Assembly (NCBI GenBank): GCA_900104855.1
Contig: FNSS01000001.1
Coordinates: 3,844,001-3,908,000 of the forward strand
Length of the DNA: 64,000 bases
Direction of reading: 5' to 3'
Source: Rhizobiales bacterium GAS188
GTDB taxonomy: Bacteria; Pseudomonadota; Alphaproteobacteria; Rhizobiales; Beijerinckiaceae
Part shown: positions 18,349 through 26,825 of the stretch, in pieces
How the letters are laid out: every line of letters begins with the position of its first letter
How positions within the stretch are numbered: the first letter of the stretch is position 1
Notes under the pieces: generated by a model
Told to the model about the DNA's origin: nothing
Seen by the model: the letters and a program-made list of their open reading frames with translations, nothing else
Databases searched by the model: none
Translations under genes and position numbers: made by a program

Positions 18349-19216
18349 CGTCGCGCTCGCGACCTCTCGCCCGGCCGCCGAGCGGCTCGGCGGCTTGTGG
18401 ATCGCGCCGCCGCTCATCGTGCTCGCCGCCCTGTTCTTCTATCCGCTCTGCCTGATCGCCCGTCAGGCGCTCGGCGGTGACGAGCATATCGTGTCGCTGG
18501 CGCGCTTCGCCGAGGTGATCGGTTCACGCCTCTTCCGCGACGGGCTCTACCACACCATCGTCATCGCACTCAGCGCCACTACGGGATGCCTCGTGCTCGG
18601 CTTCGTGCTGTCGCTGATCATCGCCTTCGTGCCCTTCCCGGGCGCCAAGCTGCTCGGGCGCCTGATCGACACCTTCATCGCGCTGCCGACCTTCCTGGTC
18701 GCGCTCGCCTTCACCTTCATCTACGGCTCGGCCGGGCTCCTCAACGAATCGCTGATGCGGCTTCTGCACTTGCCATTGCCGCCGGTCGATTTCCTCTACT
18801 CGCAATGGGGCGTGATCCTCTCGGAGATCACGGTCTACACCCCCTTCGTGATGCGGCCCCTGCTCGCTTCCTTCTCGCTGATCGAGCCGGCCCAGATCGA
18901 GATCGCGAACAGCCTGGGGGCCCGCCCGCTGCGCATCGTGCGCCAGATCATCCTGCCGGCAGCGCTGCCCGCGCTGATCGCCGGAGGCAGCCTCTGCCTT
19001 TTGCTGACGGTCAACGAATTCGGCATCGTGCTGTTCATCGGCGCCAAGGACGTCATCACCTTGCCGCTCCTCGTCTACGACAAGGCGATCCAGGAATTCG
19101 ATTACACCACCGCCTGCATCATCGCGGTCGTCAACGTCGCCTTGTCGCTTGGCCTCTATGCGATCTATCGCCTGGCGGTCGCGCATTTCGGAGGCCGCCG
19201 TGCTGGTCTGGTCTAG
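18341..19216 (+). CDS. phnU: 2-aminoethylphosphonate ABC transporter, permease
   Basis: A 291-residue inner-membrane protein with about six hydrophobic segments and the importer EAA loop, here EIANSLGARPLRIVRQIILP, which docks with the ATPase. The start is GTG at 18341, overlapping the end of phnT by eight bases. It pairs with the second permease encoded next. The order of binding protein, ATPase, permease, permease is that of phnSTUV. Confidence 0.84.
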   Translation: MADVALATSRPAAERLGGLWIAPPLIVLAALFFYPLCLIARQALGGDEHIVSLARFAEVIGSRLFRDGLYHTIVIALSATTGCLVLGFVLSLIIAFVPFPGAKLLGRLIDTFIALPTFLVALAFTFIYGSAGLLNESLMRLLHLPLPPVDFLYSQWGVILSEITVYTPFVMRPLLASFSLIEPAQIEIANSLGARPLRIVRQIILPAALPALIAGGSLCLLLTVNEFGIVLFIGAKDVITLPLLVYDKAIQEFDYTTACIIAVVNVALSLGLYAIYRLAVAHFGGRRAGLV

Positions 19217-19997
19217 ATCGGGACGCATCCTCGCCTGGACGCTGGCGGCGCTGCTCACCGGCATCGTCTACGGCTTGCCGATCGGCGTGATCGGACTCGC
19301 GAGCATCAGCGGCCAATGGAATGATGTGCTGCCGAGCCACCTCACCCTGGCCCATTACGGCAACGCGCTCGCGGGCGATTCGGCCGAGCAATTGCAGGTC
19401 AGCATCATCACCGGGCTGATCGCGAGCGCGGCGGCGCTCATCTGCGGCAGCTGGGCGGCGCTCGCCTTGCGCCGGCTGTGGCCGGTGCCGAAGCGCGTGC
19501 TCGACATCGTCTTCTTCATCCCGAGCGCCGTGCCCTCCGTCTCGGTCGGCCTCGGCCTGCTGGTCGCCTTCAGCCAGCCGCCCCTGCTGTTGAACGGCAC
19601 GACCTTGATCGTGCTCATCGCCCATTTCGTGCTGATCTCGGCCTTCACCTACGGCAATGTCTCGGCCGGCCTGTTGCGCCTGCCGCCGGATTGCGAGCAG
19701 GTGGCCGAAAGCCTCGGCGCCCGCCCCTTCTATCGGCTGCGACGCGTGACCTTGCCGCTCGTCGCACCTTACCTGATCGCTGCCTTCAGCCTGAGCTTCG
19801 CCTTGTCGATGGGCGAGCTCGGCGCGACCGTGATGATCTACCCGCCCGGCTGGGTGACCTTGCCGGTCGGCATCTTCGCGCTCTCCGATCGTGGGGCGAT
19901 CTTCGATGCCTCGGCGCTCACCATGATCCTCGCATTCGCAACCCTGCTCGTCCTGGTCCTGCTGTCGCGCGTCTCGAACAAGGCCGCGATGCGCTGA
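19200..19997 (+). CDS. phnV: 2-aminoethylphosphonate ABC transporter, second permease
   Basis: About 265 residues from the GTG at 19200, which has CGGAGG upstream and overlaps phnU by 17 bases; a TTG at 19149 would add 17 unlikely residues. The protein has about six membrane segments and the EAA loop QVAESLGARPFYRLRRVTLP. With PhnU it forms the transmembrane channel. No phosphonate-degrading enzyme follows directly in the operon; the next gene, 130 bases on, is a different binding protein. Confidence 0.83.
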   Translation: MLVWSRSGRILAWTLAALLTGIVYGLPIGVIGLASISGQWNDVLPSHLTLAHYGNALAGDSAEQLQVSIITGLIASAAALICGSWAALALRRLWPVPKRVLDIVFFIPSAVPSVSVGLGLLVAFSQPPLLLNGTTLIVLIAHFVLISAFTYGNVSAGLLRLPPDCEQVAESLGARPFYRLRRVTLPLVAPYLIAAFSLSFALSMGELGATVMIYPPGWVTLPVGIFALSDRGAIFDASALTMILAFATLLVLVLLSRVSNKAAMR

Positions 19998-20127
19998 GCC
20001 CGCTCGGCGATTGCGAATGCCTTGGCAAGTGCTGTCGATCCGGTAGCCGTCAGATCCGTGCTATGAAGCGATTGGCACACACGGGACAGCCCGTTAATCG
20101 TCGGCGTCAAACAGCAGGAGCTAAGCC

Positions 20128-21720
20128 ATGAGTGGTGGCCGTCGCCATCGAATGTTCTGCGCGGCATTCGGCGTTGCGCTGAGCGCCTGCATCGCGACCC
20201 CGGCTTCGGCCGCCACGTTCAGGTTTGCCGGGCCACTCGATGCCTATACGCTCGATCCTCATGCGGTGAGCAACACCTTCATCTTCGCGATCTTGAGCAA
20301 TGTCTACGAGCCCTTGGTGCGTCGCGGCGCCGATCTGTCGCTCGAGCCGGCGCTCGCCACCTCGTGGAAACAGGTCGACGACAAGACCTGGAGGTTCGAT
20401 CTGCGCAAGGGCGTGCAATTCCAGGACGGCGGCGCCTTCACGGCGAGCGATGTCGTGTTCTCCTTCGAGCGCGCCAAGGCCGGCGGGGTCAGGACCAACC
20501 TCGCGACCCTCGACAGCGTGAAGGCGATCGACGACGACACCGTCGAGATCAGGACGAAGGACATCGATCCGATCGTCCCGACGGAAATCACCAATTGGTA
20601 CATCATGGAGCGCGCCTGGGCCGAGAAGAACGGTGCGCTGCTGCCCGGATCGGCCGACAACAAGACCGAGACCTACGCCAATCGCGCCACCAACGGCACC
20701 GGCCCCTACAGGATCGTGCTGCGTGACCCGGGGCTGAAGATCGAGTTCGAGCGGAACCTCGGCTGGTGGGACAAGCCGCAAGGCAATATCGACAAGGCGA
20801 CCTTCTTCGTCATTCCAAACGCCTCGTCCCGGGTCTCGGCGCTCATATCGGGCGAAGTCGACATGATCGATTCGCTGCCGCCGCAGGATACGCCGCGTGT
20901 CGAGGCAACCAAAGGATTGAGGGTCCAGGCCGGCCCGGATCTGCGCCTGATCTACCTTCAGCCCGACATCGCCCGCGACGAATTGCAGTATAGCGACGTC
21001 AAGGGAAAGAACCCATTCCAGGATAAACGCGTCCGTCAGGCCATGCAGCTGGTGATCGACGTCGAGGCGATCAAGTCGAAAGTCATGCGCGGCTATTCCA
21101 TTCCGACCGGGACGCCGATCGCGAAGGAGGTGAACGGCTACACTCCCGAACTGGGCAAGCCCGTATCGCCTGATCTCGAAAAGGCCAAGGCCCTGATGAG
21201 CGAGGCCGGCTATCCGAACGGCTTCAAGGTGACGCTCGATTGCACCAATGATCGCTTCATGAATGACGAGGCGACTTGCGTCGCAATCACCGGCTTCCTT
21301 TCCCGCATCGGCATCAAGGTGGAGACGCGTGCCCAGACCACCGGTAAATGGGCGCAGCAGATCAATCCGCCGGGCTATAATACGAGCCTCGTGCTCGTGG
21401 GCTATTCGCCCTTCACTTATGACGCGCACATCTTCCTGTCGTCGATCGTCGCGACGCGCGATCAGCAGTCGGGGCGCGGCACCTTCAACATCGGCGGCTA
21501 TTCGGATCCGAAGGTCGATCAGCTGATCGCGAAGATTCAATCCGACACCAACCCCGAGGAGCGGCGCGCGCTGATCGGGCAAGCGCTTTCGCTCGTCAAG
21601 GAGTCGGCAGCCTATATCCCGATCCACCAGCTCGAGATCCTGTGGGGCGTGAAGGAGAATGTGAGCGTGGTGCAGCCCGCGGATCTGAGCTTCCCGCTGC
21701 GGCTGTTTTCGGTCAAGTGA
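20128..21720 (+). CDS. Family-5 solute-binding protein (peptide/opine type)
   Basis: A 530-residue periplasmic binding protein of the DppA/OppA class. A signal peptide ends near TPASAATFRF; the mature chain has the family pattern YEPLVRRG, LRKGVQFQDGGAFTASDVVFS and RVRQAMQL. The ATG has GGAG about nine bases upstream. There is no matching Dpp-type permease or ATPase in the window, so it either serves a transporter elsewhere or lends a new substrate to one. Its place between phnSTUV and the PbfA-like gene suggests, without proof, a phosphonate or amino-containing ligand. Confidence 0.85.
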   Translation: MSGGRRHRMFCAAFGVALSACIATPASAATFRFAGPLDAYTLDPHAVSNTFIFAILSNVYEPLVRRGADLSLEPALATSWKQVDDKTWRFDLRKGVQFQDGGAFTASDVVFSFERAKAGGVRTNLATLDSVKAIDDDTVEIRTKDIDPIVPTEITNWYIMERAWAEKNGALLPGSADNKTETYANRATNGTGPYRIVLRDPGLKIEFERNLGWWDKPQGNIDKATFFVIPNASSRVSALISGEVDMIDSLPPQDTPRVEATKGLRVQAGPDLRLIYLQPDIARDELQYSDVKGKNPFQDKRVRQAMQLVIDVEAIKSKVMRGYSIPTGTPIAKEVNGYTPELGKPVSPDLEKAKALMSEAGYPNGFKVTLDCTNDRFMNDEATCVAITGFLSRIGIKVETRAQTTGKWAQQINPPGYNTSLVLVGYSPFTYDAHIFLSSIVATRDQQSGRGTFNIGGYSDPKVDQLIAKIQSDTNPEERRALIGQALSLVKESAAYIPIHQLEILWGVKENVSVVQPADLSFPLRLFSVK

Positions 21721-21734
21721 TCCGATAGGGCAGG

Positions 21735-21911
21735 GGGACCGCGACTGTCCCGGTCGCCCTTCCTCCCAGGCGTGGAGGTCTCGCTGCAGGCCAGAGCGGG
21801 CGGGACGCCCGCGGTCCCAGCGCCCTGGGACCGCGACCGTCTCGGTCGCCCTTCCTCCCGGCGTCGAGGCCTCGCCGATGATCAGAGGGGGCGAAACGCG
21901 CGCGCTCCCAG
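21735..21911. repeat. Two copies of the 87-bp GGGACCGCG element
   Basis: Copies at about 21735-21820 and 21826-21911 fill the gap between the convergent solute-binding protein and PLP-enzyme genes. The first ends in GACGCCCGCGGTCCCAG; the second is more diverged at its right end. They begin 15 bases after the upstream stop codon and end 2 bases before the other gene's stop. Confidence 0.8.
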
Positions 21912-21913
21912 GC

Positions 21914-23329
21914 TCAATCCGAGGCGATGGCTTCCTCGATGATGTCGAGAGCCCGCATCATCTCGTCTTGCGTAGTGATCAAGGGCGGCGTCAGCGTCAG
22001 CACATTGCCCATGGTGGTCTTGAAGGACAGGCCGCGATCGAGCGCCCGATAGAGCACGGCCTCGGCGAGATCGGCGTCCGGCTCTTTCGTGTCGCGGCTC
22101 TTGACGAGCTCGATGCCGAGCAGAAGCCCGCGGCCGCGCACATCGCCGATGGCGGGGATGCGATCCTTCATCTCGTTGAGGCGCGTGAGCGCGAGCGCTC
22201 CCACTTTGGCGGCATTCTCGACCAGGCCTTCATCTTCGATGATCTCGATCGTCGTGAGAGCCGCACGCGCCGTGACCGGGTTCTTCTCATGCGTGTAATG
22301 GCCGAAGGCCCAATCGCCGCCGACATCGAGATCCTCGCGCGCCACCACGGCGGCGATCGGCAGGATGCCGCCGCCCAGCGCCTTGCCGAGCACCAATATG
22401 TCGGGCTCGACCTCGTCATGCTGGCAGGCGAACATGCGCCCCGTCTTGCCGAGGCCGGTCGGGATCTCGTCGAAGATCAGCAGCGCCCCGTGCCGGTCGC
22501 AGGCCTCGCGCACCCGTCGCCAATAGCCGGGCGGCGGCAGATAGGGCACGGCGCGCGCCGGCTCGCAGATGATCGCCGCCACATCGCCTTCGCGGGCCAG
22601 CACATAATCGACCATGCCGGCGCAGGCGAGGCCGCAGCGCTCGAGGAAAGGCTCGCCCTTGGCGTCGCAAGGATGCCCGTAGGGGCAGCGATAGCAGCCG
22701 AAGGGCGCGACATGCTGGGCTCCGGCCATCAGCGGCGCTGCCGGCCCTGAACGGAAAAGCGCCTCCCCGGAGAGGCTCGCGGCCCCGAACCCCGCCCCGT
22801 GAAAGGCGTCCCAGAAGGAGAGCGTCTTGAAGCGGCCGGTGGCGGTGCGGGCGAGCTTGATCGCCACCTCGTTGGCGTCCGAGCCGCCCGTGGTGAACAG
22901 CACCTTGCGCAAGCTGCCGGGCGCGATCGCCGCGAGCTTCTCGGCGAGCGCCAGCGCCGTCTCGCAGGCATAGCGGCGCGGCGCGAAGGACAATGCGTCC
23001 ATCTGCGCGGCGATCGCCTGTTTGAGGCGCTTATGGCCGTAGCCGATATGGTGGACGTTGTTGCCGTGGAAATCCATGTAGCGGCGGCCGGCCGTGTCCT
23101 CGATCCAGATGCCCTCGGCCTTGACGATGACGTTGAGGCAAGGCGTCGACACGGATTGATGCAGGAAGGCCCGCGCATCGCGATCAAGGAGGGCGCGTCC
23201 GCGCGCATCGAGGCGCTGGCTTTGCCAGGCGCTGCGGCGATCGCTGAGATTGGTGTCGCTCTCGGACTGGGAGACGGCGAACCCCGCGGGTGCGCCTTGC
23301 CGAGCGGGCTCGGATTTCCTGAGGGTCAT
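21914..23329 (-). CDS. PLP-dependent class III aminotransferase-fold enzyme, PbfA-like
   Basis: A 471-residue fold-type I PLP enzyme. It has the class III elements TTGGSDANEVAIKLAR, LLIFDEIPTGLGKTGRMFA and the cofactor lysine in VLGKALGGGILP. Other marks, LHQSVSTPCLNV, YMDFHGNNVHHIGYGH and GHYTHEKNPV, are those I associate with the hydroxy-aminoethylphosphonate ammonia-lyase PbfA rather than 4-aminobutyrate aminotransferase. A cysteine-rich insert (CYRCPYGHPC) lies near residue 215. PbfA makes phosphonoacetaldehyde from (R)-1-hydroxy-2-aminoethylphosphonate. Nearness to phnSTUV supports that role. A generic aminotransferase is the alternative. It is convergent with the solute-binding gene. 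Confidence 0.7.
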   Translation of the reverse strand: MTLRKSEPARQGAPAGFAVSQSESDTNLSDRRSAWQSQRLDARGRALLDRDARAFLHQSVSTPCLNVIVKAEGIWIEDTAGRRYMDFHGNNVHHIGYGHKRLKQAIAAQMDALSFAPRRYACETALALAEKLAAIAPGSLRKVLFTTGGSDANEVAIKLARTATGRFKTLSFWDAFHGAGFGAASLSGEALFRSGPAAPLMAGAQHVAPFGCYRCPYGHPCDAKGEPFLERCGLACAGMVDYVLAREGDVAAIICEPARAVPYLPPPGYWRRVREACDRHGALLIFDEIPTGLGKTGRMFACQHDEVEPDILVLGKALGGGILPIAAVVAREDLDVGGDWAFGHYTHEKNPVTARAALTTIEIIEDEGLVENAAKVGALALTRLNEMKDRIPAIGDVRGRGLLLGIELVKSRDTKEPDADLAEAVLYRALDRGLSFKTTMGNVLTLTPPLITTQDEMMRALDIIEEAIASD

Positions 23330-23391
23330 GGTCGTGCGAGGCTATCGCATAGGGCGCGAGACGGGCAAGGTCTGAGCAGCGCCGACGCCCA

Positions 23392-23412
23392 CCTCTCCCG
23401 CAAGGGGAGAGG
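23392..23412. repeat. Short CCTCTCCC palindrome
   Basis: The arms CCTCTCCC and GGGGAGAGG face each other across a few bases, between the VOC-protein and PLP-enzyme genes. It is a minimal member of the second palindrome family seen at 25971 and 59453. Confidence 0.5.
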
Positions 23413-23436
23413 CGGGCGCCGGCCCCGCATCTCGGT

Positions 23437-23952
23437 TCACGCGGCAGGCTTGCCGTCATAGGCCTTCTGGAGAGCGGCGATGTCGAGCTTGACCATCTGC
23501 AGCATCGCCTGCATCACCCGCTGCGCCTTCAAGAGATCGGGGTCGCCCAGCATCTCGGAAAGCACGCTCGGCACGATCTGCCAGGAGACGCCGTAGCGGT
23601 CCTTGAGCCAGCCGCATTGCTCGATCGAACCGCCATCCGAGAGCGCAGCCCACAGCCGGTCGACTTCGGCCTGATCGGCGCAGTCCACGGCGAACGAAAT
23701 GGCATGCGTATACTCGAAGCGCCTGCCGCCATTGAGCGCCAGGAAGGGTTGGCCGGCGAGGGTGAACTCGACCAACAGCACGGTTCCGGCCTTGCCGGCG
23801 GGGCTGCCCACGACGTTCTTCTGGATGTGTTCGATGCGCGAATCGGGGAGCAGCGAGACGTAGAAATTCGCAGCCTCCTCGGCCTCCCCGTCGAACCACA
23901 GGCAGGGAGATATCTTGCCAGGTGCTATCCTGTTTCGTGCAATCTTGGGCAT
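23437..23952 (-). CDS. VOC-superfamily protein (PhnB / 3-demethylubiquinone methyltransferase-like)
   Basis: A 171-residue protein of the vicinal oxygen chelate superfamily. It reads ISPCLWFDGEAEEAANFY, FLALNGGR and GWLKDRYGVSWQIVPS, the pattern of the COG3865/PhnB-like group. Members fold as paired beta-alpha-beta modules, but function is rarely known; despite the PhnB name there is no evidence of a phosphonate role. The ATG at 23952 has GAGAGG upstream; the frame continues further but that part is not family-like. It stands alone, with the PLP gene downstream on the same strand. Confidence 0.85.
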   Translation of the reverse strand: MPKIARNRIAPGKISPCLWFDGEAEEAANFYVSLLPDSRIEHIQKNVVGSPAGKAGTVLLVEFTLAGQPFLALNGGRRFEYTHAISFAVDCADQAEVDRLWAALSDGGSIEQCGWLKDRYGVSWQIVPSVLSEMLGDPDLLKAQRVMQAMLQMVKLDIAALQKAYDGKPAA

Positions 23953-24350
23953 GGCGCAATCCTCTCGTGACCGGCTGGAAGCGGCGGCGAGCCGGCGGCC
24001 GGCCTCGCTCCTCCCAACGGGATCGACCAGAGGACGATCGAGGGGACGGGGATCCGACAGCGGACAGATGATTTTCGAGTGCGGGATACTCGCGCCGCGA
24101 TCCCGCCGGGGCGGGAGCGCCAGGCAGTTTCTGGCGGTGTCGGCGGGTTCCGTTTTGATCATTACCCGCCATTTCGGCGGCTGGACCCTGCCGAATTGAA
24201 GCGGCACTGTAGCCACAGGGAGCAGTGGGTGCTTCCGTCCGGCGTGCAGGGCGTTTCGAGGGTATTGGGGGATGGCCTTGAGCGCTTGGTCGGGTCCCGA
24301 ATTATCGGCAGACCGAAAGGGTGCCGAACCCGGTGAGCGTGCGGAAGGAA

Positions 24351-24470
24351 CCCCAAGGGGGTGAGCTGCCACCAGCTCATGTTTCGGCGAAGCGTGACCG
24401 CCTTCGCCGGGACAGGCACACGATCAACGAGCCACAGCCCCCGTTCCGGTAGCGTCGGATCGGGGGTTGC
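24351..24470. ncRNA. Structured intergenic region, possible small RNA
   Basis: This lies in the 560-base gap from 23953 to 24513, which holds no convincing gene. Perfect hairpins follow one another: TGAGCTG/CAGCTCA (24362-24379), CGGCGAAG/CTTCGCCG (24385-24409), and a long one with arms AGCCCCCG/CGGGGGTT (24436-24468) and an inner stem TCCG/CGGA. CCCCAAGGGG at 24351 adds a fourth. After the last comes GCGGTTTGTTGT, a weak T-rich run. This would suit a plus-strand transcript ending near 24480, but the strand is uncertain. Confidence 0.35.
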
Positions 24471-24513
24471 GGTTTGTTGTCCTGGCGCTTGACGTCCGAC
24501 CCGGCGAGCGCGC

Positions 24514-25872
24514 TCAGGCTTTGACGATATGCGCAGCGGTCAGCCCGGCGCGAGCGAAGACATTGCGCGTGTCGACGATCAGCCGGGCATGCTTGGCGAT
24601 GAGCGCGTAGTCGACGGCGTCGTGGTCGGTCGCGATGAGGACGCATTCGGCGCCGGCGATCGTCTCCGCGTCGAGCCGCAAGGATTGGCGCCCCGCCAGC
24701 GCCGCATAGCTGCGTGTCGCCGGGATCATGGCGACAAAGGGGTCGTGATAGCCGACCTTGGCGTCACGCTCCTCGAGCAGCTCGATGAGCTTCAAGGCCG
24801 GGCTCTCGCGCATATCGTTGACGTTCTTCTTATAGGCGATGCCGATGACCAGGATCGTCGAGCCGTTGAGCCCGCGCTTCAGGTCGCGGTCCATGGCCTT
24901 CGCCAGGCGGTCGACCACATAATGCGGCATCGCGGTGTTGATCTCGCCGGCGAGCTCGATAAAGCGCGTCGAGAGATCGTATTCGCGCGCCTTCCAGGTG
25001 AGGTAGAACGGATCGATCGGGATGCAGTGCCCGCCGAGGCCGGGGCCCGGATAGAAGGGCATGAAGCCGAAGGGCTTGGTCTTCGCCGCCTCGATCACTT
25101 CCCAGATATCCACACCCATGGCGTCGTAGACGACCTTGAGCTCGTTGACGAGCGCGATATTGACGGCGCGGAAGATGTTCTCGGTGAGCTTGACGGCCTC
25201 GGCGGTCGCCGGCGACGAGACCTTGACGGTGCGCACCACCAGCCGGCCATAGAGCGCATCGGCGACCTCGAGCGCCGCTTCGCCGTCGCCGCCCACCACT
25301 TTGGGAATGCCGGCGGTCGCGAAATTCGGATTGCCCGGATCTTCGCGCTCGGGCGAGAAGGCGAGGAAGAAGTCGACGCCGCTCTTCAGCCCCTGCGCCT
25401 CGAAGATCGGTTTCAGCACCTCGGTGGTGGTGCCCGGATAGGTGGTCGATTCGAGCACCACGAGCTGGCCCGGCCGCAATCTGCGGGCGATGGCCTTGGC
25501 GGTCTCCACCACATAGCTGAGGTCGGGCTCGCGATATCTGGTCAGCGGCGTCGGCACGCAGATCAGGATCGCATCGGGCTCCGACAGGCGGTCGAAATCA
25601 TGGGTCGCCTCGAATTTTCCGGAAGCTACCGCCGCGCCGAGCACCTCGGAGGGGATGTGCCGGATGAAGCTCTCGCCGCGGTTGACCTGCGCCACCCGCG
25701 GCGCATCGATGTCGAAGCCGAGAATCGGGAAGCCCGCAGCGGCGCCGGCCAGCGCCAGCGGAATGCCCACATAGCCAAGGCCGATGACGCCGATCTTGGC
25801 GTGCTTTGCGGCGATCGCGGCGAGCAGCACGTCGCGATGCGATGCGGCGGCAGGAGGAGCAATATCGGCCAT
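24514..25872 (-). CDS. UDP-N-acetyl-D-glucosamine 6-dehydrogenase-like (WbpA type)
   Basis: A 452-residue nucleotide-sugar dehydrogenase that oxidises the C6 alcohol of a UDP-sugar to a carboxylate in two NAD-dependent steps. The N-terminal Rossmann domain has GVIGLGYVGIPLA; VLESTTYPGTT and FSPEREDPGN follow, and the catalytic cysteine lies in GPGLGGHCIPIDPF. The IDPFYLTWKARE stretch is that of WbpA-type enzymes rather than UDP-glucose dehydrogenase. The start at 25872 fits the family; 51 further codons are open upstream. It lies 9 kb from the main polysaccharide genes but probably supplies a uronic acid to them. Confidence 0.88.
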   Translation of the reverse strand: MADIAPPAAASHRDVLLAAIAAKHAKIGVIGLGYVGIPLALAGAAAGFPILGFDIDAPRVAQVNRGESFIRHIPSEVLGAAVASGKFEATHDFDRLSEPDAILICVPTPLTRYREPDLSYVVETAKAIARRLRPGQLVVLESTTYPGTTTEVLKPIFEAQGLKSGVDFFLAFSPEREDPGNPNFATAGIPKVVGGDGEAALEVADALYGRLVVRTVKVSSPATAEAVKLTENIFRAVNIALVNELKVVYDAMGVDIWEVIEAAKTKPFGFMPFYPGPGLGGHCIPIDPFYLTWKAREYDLSTRFIELAGEINTAMPHYVVDRLAKAMDRDLKRGLNGSTILVIGIAYKKNVNDMRESPALKLIELLEERDAKVGYHDPFVAMIPATRSYAALAGRQSLRLDAETIAGAECVLIATDHDAVDYALIAKHARLIVDTRNVFARAGLTAAHIVKA

Positions 25873-25970
25873 CACATGCCTTGCGGTTGGGTGCGGGAAC
25901 CGGGTGTCTGTTCCTAGCGGAAGGAATCGCTTGGTGCCAAACGCTGGCGCATTTGGCGCCGCGCGCACTT

Positions 25971-26215
25971 CCCTCTCCCGCGCTCTTCGTGCGGGAGAGG
26001 GTGCCGAGACCATAGCTCGCAGCACGCTGCGAGCGTCCGCTCACAGCTATGGTCGAGGCGGGTGAGGGTGGATCGGAGAACCGATTGATCAGAAGCGCTC
26101 CCAGACCCGCCAGGCATAAGGCGTTCAGGAAAGCTCGACCGCCCCTCATCCGCCCTCACTGCGCAGAGTCTTTCTGTTCAAGGCTTGCACCTTCTCCCGC
26201 GAGGGCGGGAGAAGG
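25971..26215. repeat. Composite palindromic element
   Basis: The 357-base gap between hutD and the dehydrogenase gene holds no gene but is rich in palindromes. CCCTCTCCCGC/GCGGGAGAGGG lies at 25971-26001. ACCATAGCT/AGCTATGGT (26009-26053) encloses GCTCGCAGC/GCTGCGAGC. CCTTCTCCCGC/GCGGGAGAAGG lies at 26190-26215. The parts resemble those at 59453-59600. It sits between the end of the hut operon and the start of the dehydrogenase gene. Confidence 0.7.
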
Positions 26216-26229
26216 AAGAGGCGCCGGCC

Positions 26230-26808
26230 TCAGACGACGCGTTCGAGCTCCACGACGAACAGTGTCGCCTCGCCTTCAGGCGCGAGCTCGAGATAGGCCG
26301 GGCCCTCCAGGACCAACGCATCGTCGATCCCGAGCTTGCAATGCTGCGCCTCCGCAACAAGGCCGAGATCGCGCGAGCGCGATAGGATCAGGGTGACGTC
26401 GGCTGCACAACGCAGCGCCTGGCGCTCGGAGAGGCGCAGCCTCTTCGTCTCATGGCACCATGCGGTACGGCGCGTCATGACGTTGAGATCGGTGATGCTG
26501 CCTGCGATGAGGCGGGCGCTCGCCGCCACATCGCCCGGAAAACCGAAGGGCTGCGATTGCGTCGTCAGCACGATCTCGGGTTCGCCGGCGACGCTCAGGG
26601 CGATGCCTTCGCCCTCGATCACGCTCAGCGTACGGTCGATGCCGGCGAAGGCCGAGAAGGGCCCGTCGGTGCCGACCTTTGCCATGCTGATGCGCCAGTC
26701 GAAATCCTCGAGCCCGGCATGCTTGGGCGAGACGATGATCTCCGTCGTCTCGCCGCCGCCATTCTTCCACGGCATGCGGCGATGCATTGTCGCAAGGAGG
26801 AGCCGCAT
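26230..26808 (-). CDS. hutD: HutD family protein
   Basis: A 192-residue double-cupin protein. The N-terminal RRMPWKNGGGETTEI is the hallmark of HutD, and DFDWRISMAKV and GPFSAFAGIDRTL follow as expected. HutD occurs with histidine-utilisation genes; in Pseudomonas it is thought to act as a governor of hut expression, and its ligand is not settled. It is the last gene of the hutI-H-U-D operon, 17 bases after hutU. An AAGGAGG sequence on the plus strand near the start is not its ribosome site. Confidence 0.92.
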   Translation of the reverse strand: MRLLLATMHRRMPWKNGGGETTEIIVSPKHAGLEDFDWRISMAKVGTDGPFSAFAGIDRTLSVIEGEGIALSVAGEPEIVLTTQSQPFGFPGDVAASARLIAGSITDLNVMTRRTAWCHETKRLRLSERQALRCAADVTLILSRSRDLGLVAEAQHCKLGIDDALVLEGPAYLELAPEGEATLFVVELERVV

Positions 26809-26825
26809 GGCGCGATGCCCGCCGA

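Noticed and set aside
23953-24419. Minus-strand frame including an MSWWQLTPLGFLPHAHRV stretch
   Set aside because: It looks less arginine-rich than most shadows, but it runs through the hairpin region and has no ribosome site or family I can name.
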